A stretch of 49,782 bases of DNA from Halopseudomonas xiamenensis (GCF_014219065.1 NZ_JACLGO010000032.1:1-49782); one strand, 5' to 3'. Counted from the stretch's first letter, positions 26,024 to 35,120 are shown. The notes: a model not told the origin generated them from the letters alone. Program-made: numbers and translations.

Positions 26024-27906
26024 GGCTGCCGGCCGCCGTTGGTATAGGGATAGCGGTAGCGCAGGAATTTCTGTGCATTGCTGAGGATCTGGAAAGCATC
26101 CTTCAGGCCATGCCGTTCCGCCGCCGAGACATTCTCTGGCTCGATATAGTTGTTCGGCTCGCGGCCTTCCTGGATATCCAGTGCCTGATGCCGGATGCGC
26201 GCCAGCGACAGGAACTCCAGCGCATAGCGCAGCCGCTCGACCGACTCGGGCGGCATCAGCCGGGTCTTGGCGATATCCTCCAGCCGGTCGAAGGAACTCT
26301 GCGCGGTGGAGCCGCTGGCCAGTGCGTGGACCCGGATCAGGTCGGTCAGCGGTGCGGTGCCGCGGCCCTTGATGTTGATGATGTTCTTCTGCTTGCCGTC
26401 CTGCTCCATGACGAAGGTACGAAAGAAGCCCAGCGGCGGCGTGCGGTTCAGCGAGTTGCGTGCCAGCAGGGCGAGGAAGCGCGGGTTCTGGCTGGCCTTG
26501 CTGGCGATCAGCTCGCGCAGTTGCTCGACGAAGTCGGACTGGCCGCTGACCGCCTCCAGGTCGAAGAAGATATTGCTGTTGAGCAGGGTGCGCGGATTGG
26601 GCCGTTCGATCCAGTCGCTGAAATAGCCCTTCCACACCTTCAGCGGCTGGCGCCAGCGTGGGTTGGTGGCCATGATGTCGCCCTTGCAGTAGCTGTAGCC
26701 GCAGGCGGCCAGGCCGTCGCTGACGAAGGTCGCCAGACGCAGGAAATAATCGTCATGCTCGGCCGGGTCGAAGCGATCGTCGATGACCAGTGCATTGTCC
26801 TGGTCGGTCACGACCAGCTGTTCATCCCGGGCCATGGAGCCCATCACCATGAAACAGTAGGGTACCGGCGGTGGCCCCAGCTGCTCTTCGGCCAGGTCCA
26901 CCAGGCGCTGGATGAAGCTGCGGCCGATACTGGACAGGGCGCTGCCGATCATATGCGCGCTGGCCTCGTCCTCGACCATGCGCAGGAAGGTGGCGCGCAC
27001 GTCCGGCAGTAGGCCCTGCAGTTCCTTGACCGACTGCCGGTTGAAGATGTCATTGACCAGATACAGGCTGCTCTGGGACTGGTACCTGATCACGTCGGCC
27101 AGGTTGATCAGGCCTACCGGGCGGCGCCGGTTGAGGATCGGCAGGTGGTGGATGTTGTGCCGCAGCATGCACAGGATGGCCTCGAACACCGAGTCGCTGG
27201 CCTGCAGGGTGATCGGGTCGGCGGTCATGATGCTGTGCAAGGGCGTTTCCGGTGGCAATGCCTCGGACACCACCCGGGTGCGGAAGTCGCGGTCGGTGAT
27301 GATGCCGGCCACGCGCTGCTGCTGTGGATCGTCCGGCGCCGGTTCGGTGATCAGCAGCGCCGATACGCTCTGCTCGGTCATTACCGCGGCGGCACGGTGA
27401 ATGCTGGACTGGGCGTCGAGCATCACCGGCGGCCGGCTGATCAGCTTGTTGACGCGGATCTTCATCAGTTCGCTGGCCCGGCCCTGGGGTTCGACCGCCG
27501 AGCGCAGCCGCCCGGAGCCCTCGGTATCGACGAAGTCGGCAAGGCTGTCGTGCTGGTCGCACAGCTGGCTGAACAGCTCCCCGGGAATGAAGTAGATCAG
27601 GGTGTCTTCCAGGGCGCGGGCCGGGAAGCGTACACGACCGTGGCGGCGCAGCCCGGCCTGGCCGAAGATGTCGCCCTCGCCCAGGCGGTTGAACAGCTCG
27701 CCATTGCGCCGATAGATTTCCACCGCGCCGCTGCGGATATAGTGCAGTTCGGTGATGGCCTCGTCCTGCTGCAGAATCGGCGTGCCAGCCTTGAAGTAGC
27801 GCACCTGCGTTTGCCGGGCGATATCGTCCAGGGTGTCTTCGGGCAGTTCGTCAAAGGGGGCGAAGCGACTCAGGTGGTCGCGTATTTCAATCAGTTCGAC
27901 TTGCAT
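26020..27906 (-). CDS. cNMP-binding/CBS/DUF294 nucleotidyltransferase-like protein
   Basis: A 628-residue cytoplasmic multidomain protein. A cyclic-nucleotide-binding-like domain covers about residues 12-130 (HYIRSGAVEIYRR..., RLGEGDIFGQAGL). Two CBS domains follow at about 150-215 and 225-285 (GIITDRDFRTRVV, HHLPILNRRRPVGLINLADVI). Then comes a DUF294 nucleotidyltransferase-fold part, with GSMARDEQLVVTDQDNALV as the GS..R.E and D-x-D active-site pattern. A C-terminal helical DUF294 region ends the chain. Families of this layout are thought to sense nucleotides; the modified target is unknown. ATG at 27906 is preferred over TTG at 27912. It overlaps the exonuclease start by 4 bases. Confidence 0.87.
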   Translation of the reverse strand: MQVELIEIRDHLSRFAPFDELPEDTLDDIARQTQVRYFKAGTPILQQDEAITELHYIRSGAVEIYRRNGELFNRLGEGDIFGQAGLRRHGRVRFPARALEDTLIYFIPGELFSQLCDQHDSLADFVDTEGSGRLRSAVEPQGRASELMKIRVNKLISRPPVMLDAQSSIHRAAAVMTEQSVSALLITEPAPDDPQQQRVAGIITDRDFRTRVVSEALPPETPLHSIMTADPITLQASDSVFEAILCMLRHNIHHLPILNRRRPVGLINLADVIRYQSQSSLYLVNDIFNRQSVKELQGLLPDVRATFLRMVEDEASAHMIGSALSSIGRSFIQRLVDLAEEQLGPPPVPYCFMVMGSMARDEQLVVTDQDNALVIDDRFDPAEHDDYFLRLATFVSDGLAACGYSYCKGDIMATNPRWRQPLKVWKGYFSDWIERPNPRTLLNSNIFFDLEAVSGQSDFVEQLRELIASKASQNPRFLALLARNSLNRTPPLGFFRTFVMEQDGKQKNIINIKGRGTAPLTDLIRVHALASGSTAQSSFDRLEDIAKTRLMPPESVERLRYALEFLSLARIRHQALDIQEGREPNNYIEPENVSAAERHGLKDAFQILSNAQKFLRYRYPYTNGGRQP

Positions 27907-27913
27907 GGACAAG

Positions 27914-27935
27914 GTTCCGCACGGGTTTGCGGAAC
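27914..27935 (-). promoter_or_regulatory. Hairpin covering the ribosome site of the CBS/DUF294 gene
   Basis: GTTCCGCA (27914-27921) and TGCGGAAC (27928-27935) form an 8-bp stem only 8 bases before the ATG at 27906. On the minus strand the only purine-rich ribosome-site candidate, GCGGAACC, lies mostly in this stem. Translation may thus be structure-controlled. Confidence 0.4.
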
Positions 27936-27959
27936 AGTGTAATGCCTATGCGGCGGACA

Positions 27960-27998
27960 TGCTCCATGGCCAGTCCGGTACGGTCGGGCCATGGAGCA
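27960..27998 (-). terminator. Long hairpin after the siderophore receptor gene
   Basis: TGCTCCATGGCC (27960-27971) and GGCCATGGAGCA (27987-27998) form a perfect 12-bp stem ten bases past the receptor stop on the minus strand. It has no T tract. It probably marks the mRNA 3' end. Confidence 0.55.
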
Positions 27999-28008
27999 CA
28001 GGCTCTGC

Positions 28009-30225
28009 TCAGAAGCTGCTGCTGATGCTGGTGTAGACGGTCCGGCCCGGCTCGTTGTAGGTGTAGGCACCGGCCACGTTGGCGTTGCCTTCACGGTACA
28101 GGCGCTTGTCGAACAGGTTGCTGACGCCGGCACTGACGCTGAGGTTGTCGGTGAAGGCGTAGCGGCTGCTCAGGCCGACCAGGCTGTAGGGCGAGATCGA
28201 GCGGCGCGCGTCACCGCTCAGCACATTGCCCTGGTAGCCATACTTGCCCGGCTCCTGCCTGCCGTACCAGGTGACGGTGGCCTGCGCCGACCAGGGCTGG
28301 TTGATCTGCCAGTCGAGGGTCGAGTTGACCGTGTATTCGGGGATGATCGACAGTGGTTCGCCGGTTTCCTTGTTCTCCGAGTTGAGCATGTAGGTGAAAT
28401 TGGTATGCCAGTCCAGGTTGCTGGCCAACGGCAGGTTCAGCGTGCCTTCCAGACCTTCCACCAACGCCCTGGGTACGTTCTCCCACTGGAAAATATCGGC
28501 ATCGGCGTAGGCCGGGTTGCTGCCGCCGATGGCGTTGCCGATGCTGTCGCGGCCCGCCTCGATCTTGTTGCGGTAGTCGTTGCGGAACCAGGTGATCCCG
28601 GCGACCCACTGGTCGCGGCGGAATTCGATGCCGATTTCCTTGTTGATGCTGGTCTCGGCGTCCAGGTTCTCGTTGCCGCGCAGGTAGCAGGCGCCGCCAC
28701 CGCCCCAGCAACCCTGGCCGCGGCTGTACAGCAGGTAGTCCGGGTTGGTCTGGTACAGGTTCGGTGCCTTGTAGGCGCGAGCGATACCGGCCTTGAGCGT
28801 GAAGTCCTCACCCAGCGCCTGGGACAGGTTCAGCGCCGGGCTCCAGTTGCTGCCGGTGCGGCTGTGATGATCGAAGCGCAGGCCGGGGGTCAGTATGGTG
28901 CCCGGGCGCAACTGCATGTTGCTCTCGATGAACACCGAGGCGATGCGCGCCGAGCTCTTGGTGTCGCGACCGGTATCGCTCAAGCCGGGGATCTCGCCGG
29001 CTTCGGTGGTGGTCTGGGTGTTGGAGAAGGGATCGTCCATGCGCTGGCCGACCCATTCCGCGCCCAGCGTCAACATCTGCTCGATGCGGGTCGCCAGCGG
29101 CAGGTGCACTTCGCTGTGGGCGGTCAGCGTCTCCAGCTCGATGGTGCCGAAGTTGCTGTTGAGGATGCTGCCCTCCGGGCCGCCAGCCAGGCCCTCCTGC
29201 AGCCGGCGGTTGTCGGTGTGTTCATACTGCAGGTAATTCAGGGTGTCGCCGAAGCTCCACTCGCCACGGTGGGTGATGGCATAGCTCTGGCGGTACATGA
29301 TGTTGGTCTCGCGGCCCAGCCAGGGGTTGCGCAGGGCTTCCAGCGCCGGGGACTCGACGTTGTTCATGCTGTCGCCGGCGTAGATGTTGCCCTGCCGGCC
29401 GTAGCCGGCCTCGAATTCCAGCTTCTGCTCGTCGGTCAGGTACCAACTGAGCGCCGCATTGATATCCCGGTTGCGTACCCCCTCGCGCCCGGCGGTGCTC
29501 TGCCCGGGCAGGCTGTGGCCGGCGTTGATGTCGGCGTCGTCCATGTCCGACTTGCTGATATTGCCGTACACCCGGTAGGCCAGGCTCTCGCTCAGCGGAC
29601 CGTTGAGGCCGAAGTTGAAGCGCCGGCTGGCGCCTTCCTCATCATGCTGCGGCATGCTCATGTACAGCGTCATGTCGCCATGGTGCTCGAGCCCCGGGCC
29701 CTTGGTGATGATGTTGACCACCCCGCCGGCGGCACCATTGCCGTAGCGTGCCGCTGCCGGGCCGCGCAGCACCTCGATACGCTCGATCTGCTCGGCCGGC
29801 ACCCAGTTGGTGTCGCCGCGGGTGTCGCGGTCGCCACGCCAGCCGTAGCGCACCGCATTGCGCGAGGAGACCGGCTTGCCGTCGATCAGGATCAGGGTGT
29901 TTTCCGGGCCCATGCCGCGGATATCGATCTGCCGGTTGTTGCCGCGTGCCCCGGAGCCGCTGTTGCCGGTCAGGTTGACCCCCGGCTGCTTGCGGATCAG
30001 CTCGGCGATGTCATTGACCGGTGGGGTCTTGCTGATCTGTTCGGCGGTGATCACCGAAACCCCCGGTGCCTGCAGCAGCTCCTCCTGGGCCGTACCCAGT
30101 ACCTGAATGCTCTCCAGTTCGATGACATCATCGGCGGCCAGCGCGTGCTGTGCGCCCAGGGCGAGCAGGATGGCAAGTGAAAGTCGGCTGTAGCACAACG
30201 TATGGCGGGTGGCGGAGAGTGGCAT
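28009..30225 (-). CDS. TonB-dependent catecholate siderophore receptor (FepA/PfeA-like)
   Basis: A 738-residue outer-membrane receptor, probably for ferric enterobactin or a related catecholate. A signal peptide ends at HALA-AD (about residue 30), followed by the TonB box region DVIELESIQVLG. The plug carries PPVNDIAELIRKQPGVNLTG, RGNNRQIDIRGMGPENTLILIDG, RYGWRGDRDTRGDTNWVP and IERIEVLRGPAAARYGNGAAGG, nearly as in FepA. Barrel segments EGVRNRDIN and GRQGNIYAGD also fit. The chain ends in an aromatic-rich last strand closing with Phe. The start at 30225 has AAGGGA upstream; a longer frame to 30282 runs through the Fur box. It is divergent from a PchR-like regulator. Confidence 0.92.
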   Translation of the reverse strand: MPLSATRHTLCYSRLSLAILLALGAQHALAADDVIELESIQVLGTAQEELLQAPGVSVITAEQISKTPPVNDIAELIRKQPGVNLTGNSGSGARGNNRQIDIRGMGPENTLILIDGKPVSSRNAVRYGWRGDRDTRGDTNWVPAEQIERIEVLRGPAAARYGNGAAGGVVNIITKGPGLEHHGDMTLYMSMPQHDEEGASRRFNFGLNGPLSESLAYRVYGNISKSDMDDADINAGHSLPGQSTAGREGVRNRDINAALSWYLTDEQKLEFEAGYGRQGNIYAGDSMNNVESPALEALRNPWLGRETNIMYRQSYAITHRGEWSFGDTLNYLQYEHTDNRRLQEGLAGGPEGSILNSNFGTIELETLTAHSEVHLPLATRIEQMLTLGAEWVGQRMDDPFSNTQTTTEAGEIPGLSDTGRDTKSSARIASVFIESNMQLRPGTILTPGLRFDHHSRTGSNWSPALNLSQALGEDFTLKAGIARAYKAPNLYQTNPDYLLYSRGQGCWGGGGACYLRGNENLDAETSINKEIGIEFRRDQWVAGITWFRNDYRNKIEAGRDSIGNAIGGSNPAYADADIFQWENVPRALVEGLEGTLNLPLASNLDWHTNFTYMLNSENKETGEPLSIIPEYTVNSTLDWQINQPWSAQATVTWYGRQEPGKYGYQGNVLSGDARRSISPYSLVGLSSRYAFTDNLSVSAGVSNLFDKRLYREGNANVAGAYTYNEPGRTVYTSISSSF

Positions 30226-30261
30226 GTATATCGTCCCTTGAACGGTGTGGGCGTATCGCCC

Positions 30262-30283
30262 GATAATGCGAATGATTTGCATC
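30262..30283. promoter_or_regulatory. Fur box of the siderophore receptor/regulator pair
   Basis: GATAATGCGAATGATTTGC, read either way, matches the Fur consensus GATAATGATAATCATTATC closely (reverse: GCAAATCATTCGCATTATC). It lies 37 bases upstream of the receptor start and 100 bases upstream of the divergent AraC gene. Iron repression of the receptor, and perhaps of the regulator, is the natural reading. Confidence 0.8.
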
Positions 30284-30382
30284 TATTGATGCCGGCGCGT
30301 AGTCTGGCACAACGCTGGGCAAAATCGTTTTGCGCCAGCATCAATTTCCTTTGCGCCGACAGCAAAAGCAGGGGGCAGTGAG

Positions 30383-31342
30383 ATGGGCAATGAGCAGGAG
30401 TTGGTCAGGGTGGGGGAGTTGGCCCGGCGACTGGGCAGCCCGGTGCGGCTGGCCGAACAGGGGCCCGACCAGCGTCCTCTGTTCCAGGGGCGCCTGAGCT
30501 GGCAGCAACTGCGCTCGGGGTTGTCGCTGCACTGTTCCGACTGCATCGAACTGCATGACTTCTCGACCCAGGTCGAGGTCAGCCCGCGCCTGAGCCTGGT
30601 GCTGTTCATGCATGGCGATGGCCAGGCGCAGTACGACGATAGGCGGCTACAGGTCGCGCCGAGGCCGGGGCGCCCCGAGGGACTGGCCATCGCCCTGACC
30701 GAGCCGGCGACCTTCACCCGCCAGGCGCACGCTGGCCAGCATATCCGCAAGCTGTCGATCTGCCTGACGCCGGAATGGTTCGAGAGTGGCGGCTTCGATG
30801 CGCATGCCGGCATCCGCCGGCTGATCGAGCCCAGCCAGCATCTGGCCTTGCACCGCTGGACACCGACCGCGCCGTTGCTGGCGCTGGCCGAAGGGGTGAT
30901 GCAGCAGGATGCCGGCAGCGATCTGTTGAGCCATCTGCAGCAGGAGGTGCGGGTATTGGGGTTGGTGCACGGGGTGATCGAGCAACTGGCCGGCGAACCG
31001 GCCCGACCGCTGCGCCAGCGGCCGCACCAGCAGCGCCTGGTGCAGCGCACCCTGGAATTGCTGCACAGTGGCGAGGCCGATGGCTGGTCACTGGAGCAGA
31101 TCGCCGCGGCTGTCGGCGCCAGTGCCAGCACCCTGCAACGCCAGTTCCAGGCGGCCCAGGGCATGTCGGTGTTCGCCTGGCAGCGCCAGCGCAAGCTGCA
31201 GCAGGCGCATGCCGCCCTGCAGGGCGGCACCAGTATCAGCGAGGCGGCATGGCAGGCCGGCTATTCCAGCACCGCCAATTTCACCACTGCCTTCCGGCGC
31301 CAGTTCGGCGTGACACCGCAGCGAGTACAGAAATTCTACTGA
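30383..31342 (+). CDS. AraC-family regulator, PchR-like
   Basis: A 319-residue transcription factor. The N-terminal 210 residues form a ligand-binding region of the PchR type (LSLHCSDCIELHDFSTQVEV, SLVLFMHGDGQAQYDD). The C-terminal 100 residues carry two helix-turn-helix units: SLEQIAAAVGASASTLQRQFQ and SISEAAWQAGYSSTANFTTAFRRQFGVTPQ. PchR-type regulators sense a ferric siderophore and switch on its receptor. The gene is divergent from a FepA-like receptor, with a Fur box between, so it very likely activates that receptor. A GGGGG-rich ribosome site precedes the ATG. Confidence 0.88.
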   Translation: MGNEQELVRVGELARRLGSPVRLAEQGPDQRPLFQGRLSWQQLRSGLSLHCSDCIELHDFSTQVEVSPRLSLVLFMHGDGQAQYDDRRLQVAPRPGRPEGLAIALTEPATFTRQAHAGQHIRKLSICLTPEWFESGGFDAHAGIRRLIEPSQHLALHRWTPTAPLLALAEGVMQQDAGSDLLSHLQQEVRVLGLVHGVIEQLAGEPARPLRQRPHQQRLVQRTLELLHSGEADGWSLEQIAAAVGASASTLQRQFQAAQGMSVFAWQRQRKLQQAHAALQGGTSISEAAWQAGYSSTANFTTAFRRQFGVTPQRVQKFY

Positions 31343-31377
31343 CCCATACAGGCACCGGTGCGCAGGCGGTGAATAAC

Positions 31378-31408
31378 GGGGTGTAGCGCCCCTGCGCTAC
31401 GCCTGCGG
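31378..31408 (+). repeat. REP-like unit identical to the one near the rRNA operon
   Basis: A 31-base sequence starting GGGGTGTAGCGCCCCTGCGC is identical to 177-207. It lies between the ends of the PchR-like gene and the class II aldolase gene, which converge on it, a typical REP position. A terminator role for both genes is possible. Confidence 0.7.
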
Positions 31409-31415
31409 CCCCTAT

Positions 31416-32189
31416 TCAGCTATCGAAACCGGGACTGTCGCGCTGCACCTTGCGCAGCAACGCCGGCCAGGCCAGGTTGGCGCCGGCGCCCTTGGTGACC
31501 TGGCGCATGCTTTCGATGGCGCTGTCGAGGATGCTCTGCGGAATCGGCAGCAGCTCGCTACCCCCAGCCTGGGCATTGATCTGAATCTCGCAGCAGCGCT
31601 GCAGGGTATGCATGCCAAGGAAGGCCTCGGCCACGTCCCGGCCACAGGTCATCAGCCCGTGATTGCGCAGCACCATGCTCTTGGTCCGGCCCAGATCCTG
31701 CTGCAGGCGCACCTTCTCATCCTCACGCAGGGCCACACCTTCGTAATCGTGATAGGACAGGCTGGCGAGCACGAACAACGCCTGTTGCGAGATCGGCAGG
31801 AGACCTTCCTTCTGTGCCGACACGCCCACCCCGGCAGCGGTATGGGTATGCAGTACGCAGCCCACATCGTGGCGCACCTCATGCACTGCACTATGGATGG
31901 TGAAGCCCGCCGGATTGATCTCGTAGGGCGAGTCCATCAGCTTGTTGCCCTGCAGGTCGATCTTCACCAGGTTCGAGGCAGTGACCTCCTCGAACATCAG
32001 GCCGTAGGGGTTGATCAGGAAGTGTTCGGTACCGGGAATCTTCGCCGAGATATGGGTGAACACGATATCGTCCCAGCCATTCATGGCGACCAGGCGGTAG
32101 CAGGCGGCCAAGTCGACACGGGTCTGCCATTCTTCGGCGCTGACCTGATCCCTGACGTCGAGAACCGGTAGTTTCTGCATTGCGTTCAT
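31416..32189 (-). CDS. Class II aldolase/adducin-family protein
   Basis: A 257-residue zinc-dependent aldolase-fold enzyme. The fold is shown by LAACYRLVAMNGWDDIVFTHISAKIPG near the N-terminus, the metal-binding HTHTAAGVGVSAQ (about residue 113-125), and RNHGLMTCG with the third His (about 179-187). The catalytic Glu typical of FucA/AraD is not obvious, as in many adducin-like members. The ATG at 32189 is chosen for its GAGGAAAG ribosome site 6 bases upstream and conserved N-terminus. It stands alone on the minus strand. The substrate cannot be predicted. Confidence 0.88.
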   Translation of the reverse strand: MNAMQKLPVLDVRDQVSAEEWQTRVDLAACYRLVAMNGWDDIVFTHISAKIPGTEHFLINPYGLMFEEVTASNLVKIDLQGNKLMDSPYEINPAGFTIHSAVHEVRHDVGCVLHTHTAAGVGVSAQKEGLLPISQQALFVLASLSYHDYEGVALREDEKVRLQQDLGRTKSMVLRNHGLMTCGRDVAEAFLGMHTLQRCCEIQINAQAGGSELLPIPQSILDSAIESMRQVTKGAGANLAWPALLRKVQRDSPGFDS

Positions 32190-32496
32190 CGGGCTTTCCT
32201 CTTGTGATTGTGATGGCTGGGTGCGGGGTCGCACTGGCAGCGATGGATCATCGGCAGTCTAGTCGATGCCGTGGTGGTGGACTGTCTTGCAGGTGACAGT
32301 GCGAAGTCTGCCTGCGATGAACATCCGGGACTGGTTGCATGCACCTCCGTCACCACCTCGGCATACCGCTTCACAGAATCTCCTGCTACTCTGTTTTCTA
32401 TATGTAGCAAATGGGCCGCAGCCAAGCTCATATCGGGATGGCCCGGTGCGCTGCGCGGCCCGCTATCAAGGTAGCTGCCATCTTGAGCTGTATCCA
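32190..32496. other. Intergenic region between aldolase and metal cassette
   Basis: About 300 bases holding the two divergent promoters. A partly symmetric AT-rich stretch, GCTAC...TTTTCTATATGTAGC (32386-32408), lies about 90 bases before the His-rich gene and is the best promoter/operator candidate. No clear Fur or Zur consensus was found. Confidence 0.4.
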
Positions 32497-32877
32497 ATGA
32501 AACTGGCTCGCAAGGAGCGCTCGCTGCTGGCCTGGATGCTGTTTCTCAGCGTCCTGTTCAGCGCGTTGCACTGTGCTGTCGGACATGAGCAGATGAGTAC
32601 GCTACCGGCGCTCGATAGCGAGCATGCTCATCACCAGCACCATGCGCATGCCGGACATGACCAGGCCACAGCGCATGCCCATGCCGCCGCCGATACCGGC
32701 TGCGATTTCGCCAGTCCCTTCAGCGCCATCATCCTGGCGGCTTTCTTTGGCCTGCTTGGTCGTCTTGCCGTGGAGTCGGCCCGGCCCCTGCCGGTGCTCC
32801 ATCTGCCGCGTCTGGTACGGGCGCGCTGGCCACCCGCCAACCCCCGCGCCTCTCCAGAACCGCTTCCTGTGCTTTGA
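32497..32877 (+). CDS. Small His-rich DUF2946-like protein
   Basis: A 126-residue protein. Residues 12-30 form an N-terminal hydrophobic segment with HCAVGHEQM right after it. A His-rich stretch at about 44-66 (ten His, including HHQHHAH and HAHAH) follows, then TGCDFAS and a second hydrophobic segment (IILAAFFGLLGRLAV, about 77-92). DUF2946 proteins are small, with an early membrane helix and His/Cys motifs, and commonly precede TonB receptors linked to copper or zinc. Here a TonB receptor gene starts 72 bases downstream. The start at 32497 fits the hydrophobic N-terminus; the ribosome site is weak. A metal-buffering role is inferred from composition and neighbours. Confidence 0.65.
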   Translation: MKLARKERSLLAWMLFLSVLFSALHCAVGHEQMSTLPALDSEHAHHQHHAHAGHDQATAHAHAAADTGCDFASPFSAIILAAFFGLLGRLAVESARPLPVLHLPRLVRARWPPANPRASPEPLPVL

Positions 32878-32948
32878 AATCACCCTGCGCGCACGGGCTG
32901 CCATGCCCGGGCGTGGCTGGGCCTGTCAAAAAAGCCTGGAGGCTATGC

Positions 32949-35117
32949 ATGTTGCTACGCATTTCCATACTGGCGCTGTGTATCGGCGCCACCCCCTTGG
33001 CATGGGCGCAGCATGACGCCCTGACTCTGCCAGCCAGCACCGTATCGGCTCAGGCCCGTGAGCAGGGCAGTGCGCCCTCTGGCCTGGGCCTGGATCAACC
33101 CATCAGCACCGGATCGCGTCTGGATCTGACCGCCCGCGAGACACCCGCCTCGGTCAGCGTCGCCGACCGCAGCGTGATCGAGGCGCGCGGCGCCGTGAAC
33201 ACCCAGGATGTGATCAACGGCATGACCGGGATCAACGCCTCGGCCAACCCCGGTTACGGCGGTTTCGTGTCCTATCGCGGCTTTACCCAGAACCAGATCA
33301 CCCAGCTGTATAACGGCATCAACCTCGGCTACAGCAGTGCCACCCGGCCGGTGGATGCCTGGCAGATCGACCGCGTCGAACTGCTCGGCGGCCCATCATC
33401 CTTTCTGCATGGTGCTGGTGCGGTGGGTGGCTCGATCAACTACATCAGCAAGCTGGCCAGCCGTGAGGAGCAGGTACTGGAAGGGCGGCTGCGCTACGGC
33501 AGGTTCGACGAGTCGGAGCTGTCCCTCGGTTTCAACCAGGCACTGGCGGATATCGGCAACAGCCAGCACTTCCTGCGACTGGACGTCAGTCGTGGCGACA
33601 GCAACGCCTATATCGACCGTAACCAGCGGGAAACAGGCAGTCTGGCCCTGTCGCTGCTCAGTGATCTGACGCCCAACCTGAGCCACACGCTGGCGCTGGA
33701 ATACCTGGAGGACAAGGAAGACAGCCCCTACTGGGGCACACCGGTGCTCAATACCGCTGGCAGCAGCATGAAGATCGACAAGCGCCGGCGCTTCGAGAAC
33801 TACAACGTCGGCGATGGGCGCTACGAGCAACGGGTACGCTGGCTGCGCTCGATCACCGATTACCAGTGGAGCCACGCCAGCAGCCTGCGCAACACACTGT
33901 ATTACTACGATGCCCAGCGCGATTACCGCAATCTGGAGAACTATCGTTACAACGCGGATAACAGTCTGGTGGAGCGCTCCGGCGCCTATCTGCAGCGCCA
34001 TGACCAGAATGTGCTGGGCAACCGCCTGGAACTGCAGCATCACCATCAACTGGTCGGGCTGGCCAGCCAGTGGGCGGCGGGGCTGGATTACTCGCGTATG
34101 CGCCAGACGCTGTACCCCCGGGCGGGTGGTGCATTCGATACGGTCGATCCGGGGCAGTTCGATCCGGGCCGTTTCGATGATGTTCCCGGTATGGATGTGG
34201 GTCTGCAGAAGCAGCGGCGGCATGAGATCGATACCCGTGCGCTGTTCCTGGAAAACCACCTCCAGTTGACCGGGCGCCTGGCACTGCTCAGTGGCCTGCG
34301 TTACGACCATCTGCAGATGGAGGTGACCAACTACGGGGCGGTTACGCCCACCAGCCCGGCGTTTTTCGAGCGCCGCTGGGAGCCGCTGAGTGGGCGCATC
34401 GGTCTGCTCTACGAACTGACCCCGACAGCCAATCTCTATGCCCAGTACAGCACCTCGGCGGATCTGCCGGCGGGCTCGCTGGCCTCGGCCACCTATTCCA
34501 ACGTCGGTTTGTTCGACCTGTCCAAGGGCGAGCAGTGGGAAGTCGGCAGCAAGTTCGATTTTCTCGACGGGCGCGGTGCGGCCACCCTGGCGCTGTACCA
34601 GATCGTGCGGCGCGACTTTGCCGTGCGCGACTCGACTGATCCCAACCTGACGGTGCAGGCAGGGCAGCAGACGTCACGGGGCATCGAGCTGGCCGGCAGG
34701 TTGCAGGTTACTCCGGCGCTGCTGGTCGAGGCCAACTATGCCTATGTGGATGCCGAGTATGACGAGTTCAACGAGGCGGTGGATGGCGTGTCGGTCTCGC
34801 GCAAGGGCAACCGTCCGATCAATGTGCCGGACCGCGTCGCCAATTTGTGGCTGAGCTACAGCCTCAGTCCGGTATTGGAGATTGGAACCGACGTGCGCCA
34901 TGTCGACTCGGTCTATGCGGACAATGCCAACACCCTCAAGGCACCGTCCTACACCCTGTACGGCGCCTTCACCCGTTACCGCGTGGACGAGCACACGACG
35001 ATCACCGCCCGGTTGCGCAATCTCACCGACGAGATCTACGCCAAGCAGGCCTATGGCGAGCAGTACTACATGGGCGCACCGCGCAGCGTCGATGTCAGCC
35101 TCGATCTGCGGTTCTGA
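32949..35117 (+). CDS. TonB-dependent receptor (siderophore or metal complex)
   Basis: A 722-residue outer-membrane receptor. The signal peptide ends at AWA-QH (about residue 21), followed by a TonB-box-like ALTLPASTVSA. The plug has LTARETPASVSVADRSVIEARG, QDVINGMTGIN, FVSYRGFTQNQITQLYNGIN and VELLGGPSSFLHGAGAVGGSINYI. The barrel ends in SVDVSLDLRF. The plug is of the FhuE/FpvA-like siderophore type rather than the CirA/BtuB type. GGAGG lies 7-12 bases before the ATG at 32949; a longer frame to 32874 is less likely. It is followed after 3 bases by a PepSY protein, so ferric-siderophore reduction or another metal complex is the likely business. The ligand is unknown. Confidence 0.88.
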   Translation: MLLRISILALCIGATPLAWAQHDALTLPASTVSAQAREQGSAPSGLGLDQPISTGSRLDLTARETPASVSVADRSVIEARGAVNTQDVINGMTGINASANPGYGGFVSYRGFTQNQITQLYNGINLGYSSATRPVDAWQIDRVELLGGPSSFLHGAGAVGGSINYISKLASREEQVLEGRLRYGRFDESELSLGFNQALADIGNSQHFLRLDVSRGDSNAYIDRNQRETGSLALSLLSDLTPNLSHTLALEYLEDKEDSPYWGTPVLNTAGSSMKIDKRRRFENYNVGDGRYEQRVRWLRSITDYQWSHASSLRNTLYYYDAQRDYRNLENYRYNADNSLVERSGAYLQRHDQNVLGNRLELQHHHQLVGLASQWAAGLDYSRMRQTLYPRAGGAFDTVDPGQFDPGRFDDVPGMDVGLQKQRRHEIDTRALFLENHLQLTGRLALLSGLRYDHLQMEVTNYGAVTPTSPAFFERRWEPLSGRIGLLYELTPTANLYAQYSTSADLPAGSLASATYSNVGLFDLSKGEQWEVGSKFDFLDGRGAATLALYQIVRRDFAVRDSTDPNLTVQAGQQTSRGIELAGRLQVTPALLVEANYAYVDAEYDEFNEAVDGVSVSRKGNRPINVPDRVANLWLSYSLSPVLEIGTDVRHVDSVYADNANTLKAPSYTLYGAFTRYRVDEHTTITARLRNLTDEIYAKQAYGEQYYMGAPRSVDVSLDLRF

Positions 35118-35120
35118 GCC

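Noticed and set aside
26024..26635. Long N-terminal extension of the DEDDh exonuclease
   Set aside because: It lies within the CBS/DUF294 coding region and is Gln/Arg-rich. The ATGA overlap at 26020-26023 is the expected junction.
27991..30180. 729-codon plus-strand frame across the siderophore receptor
   Set aside because: The receptor on the minus strand is certain. This frame is Val/Ala/Gly-rich with no recognisable domain.
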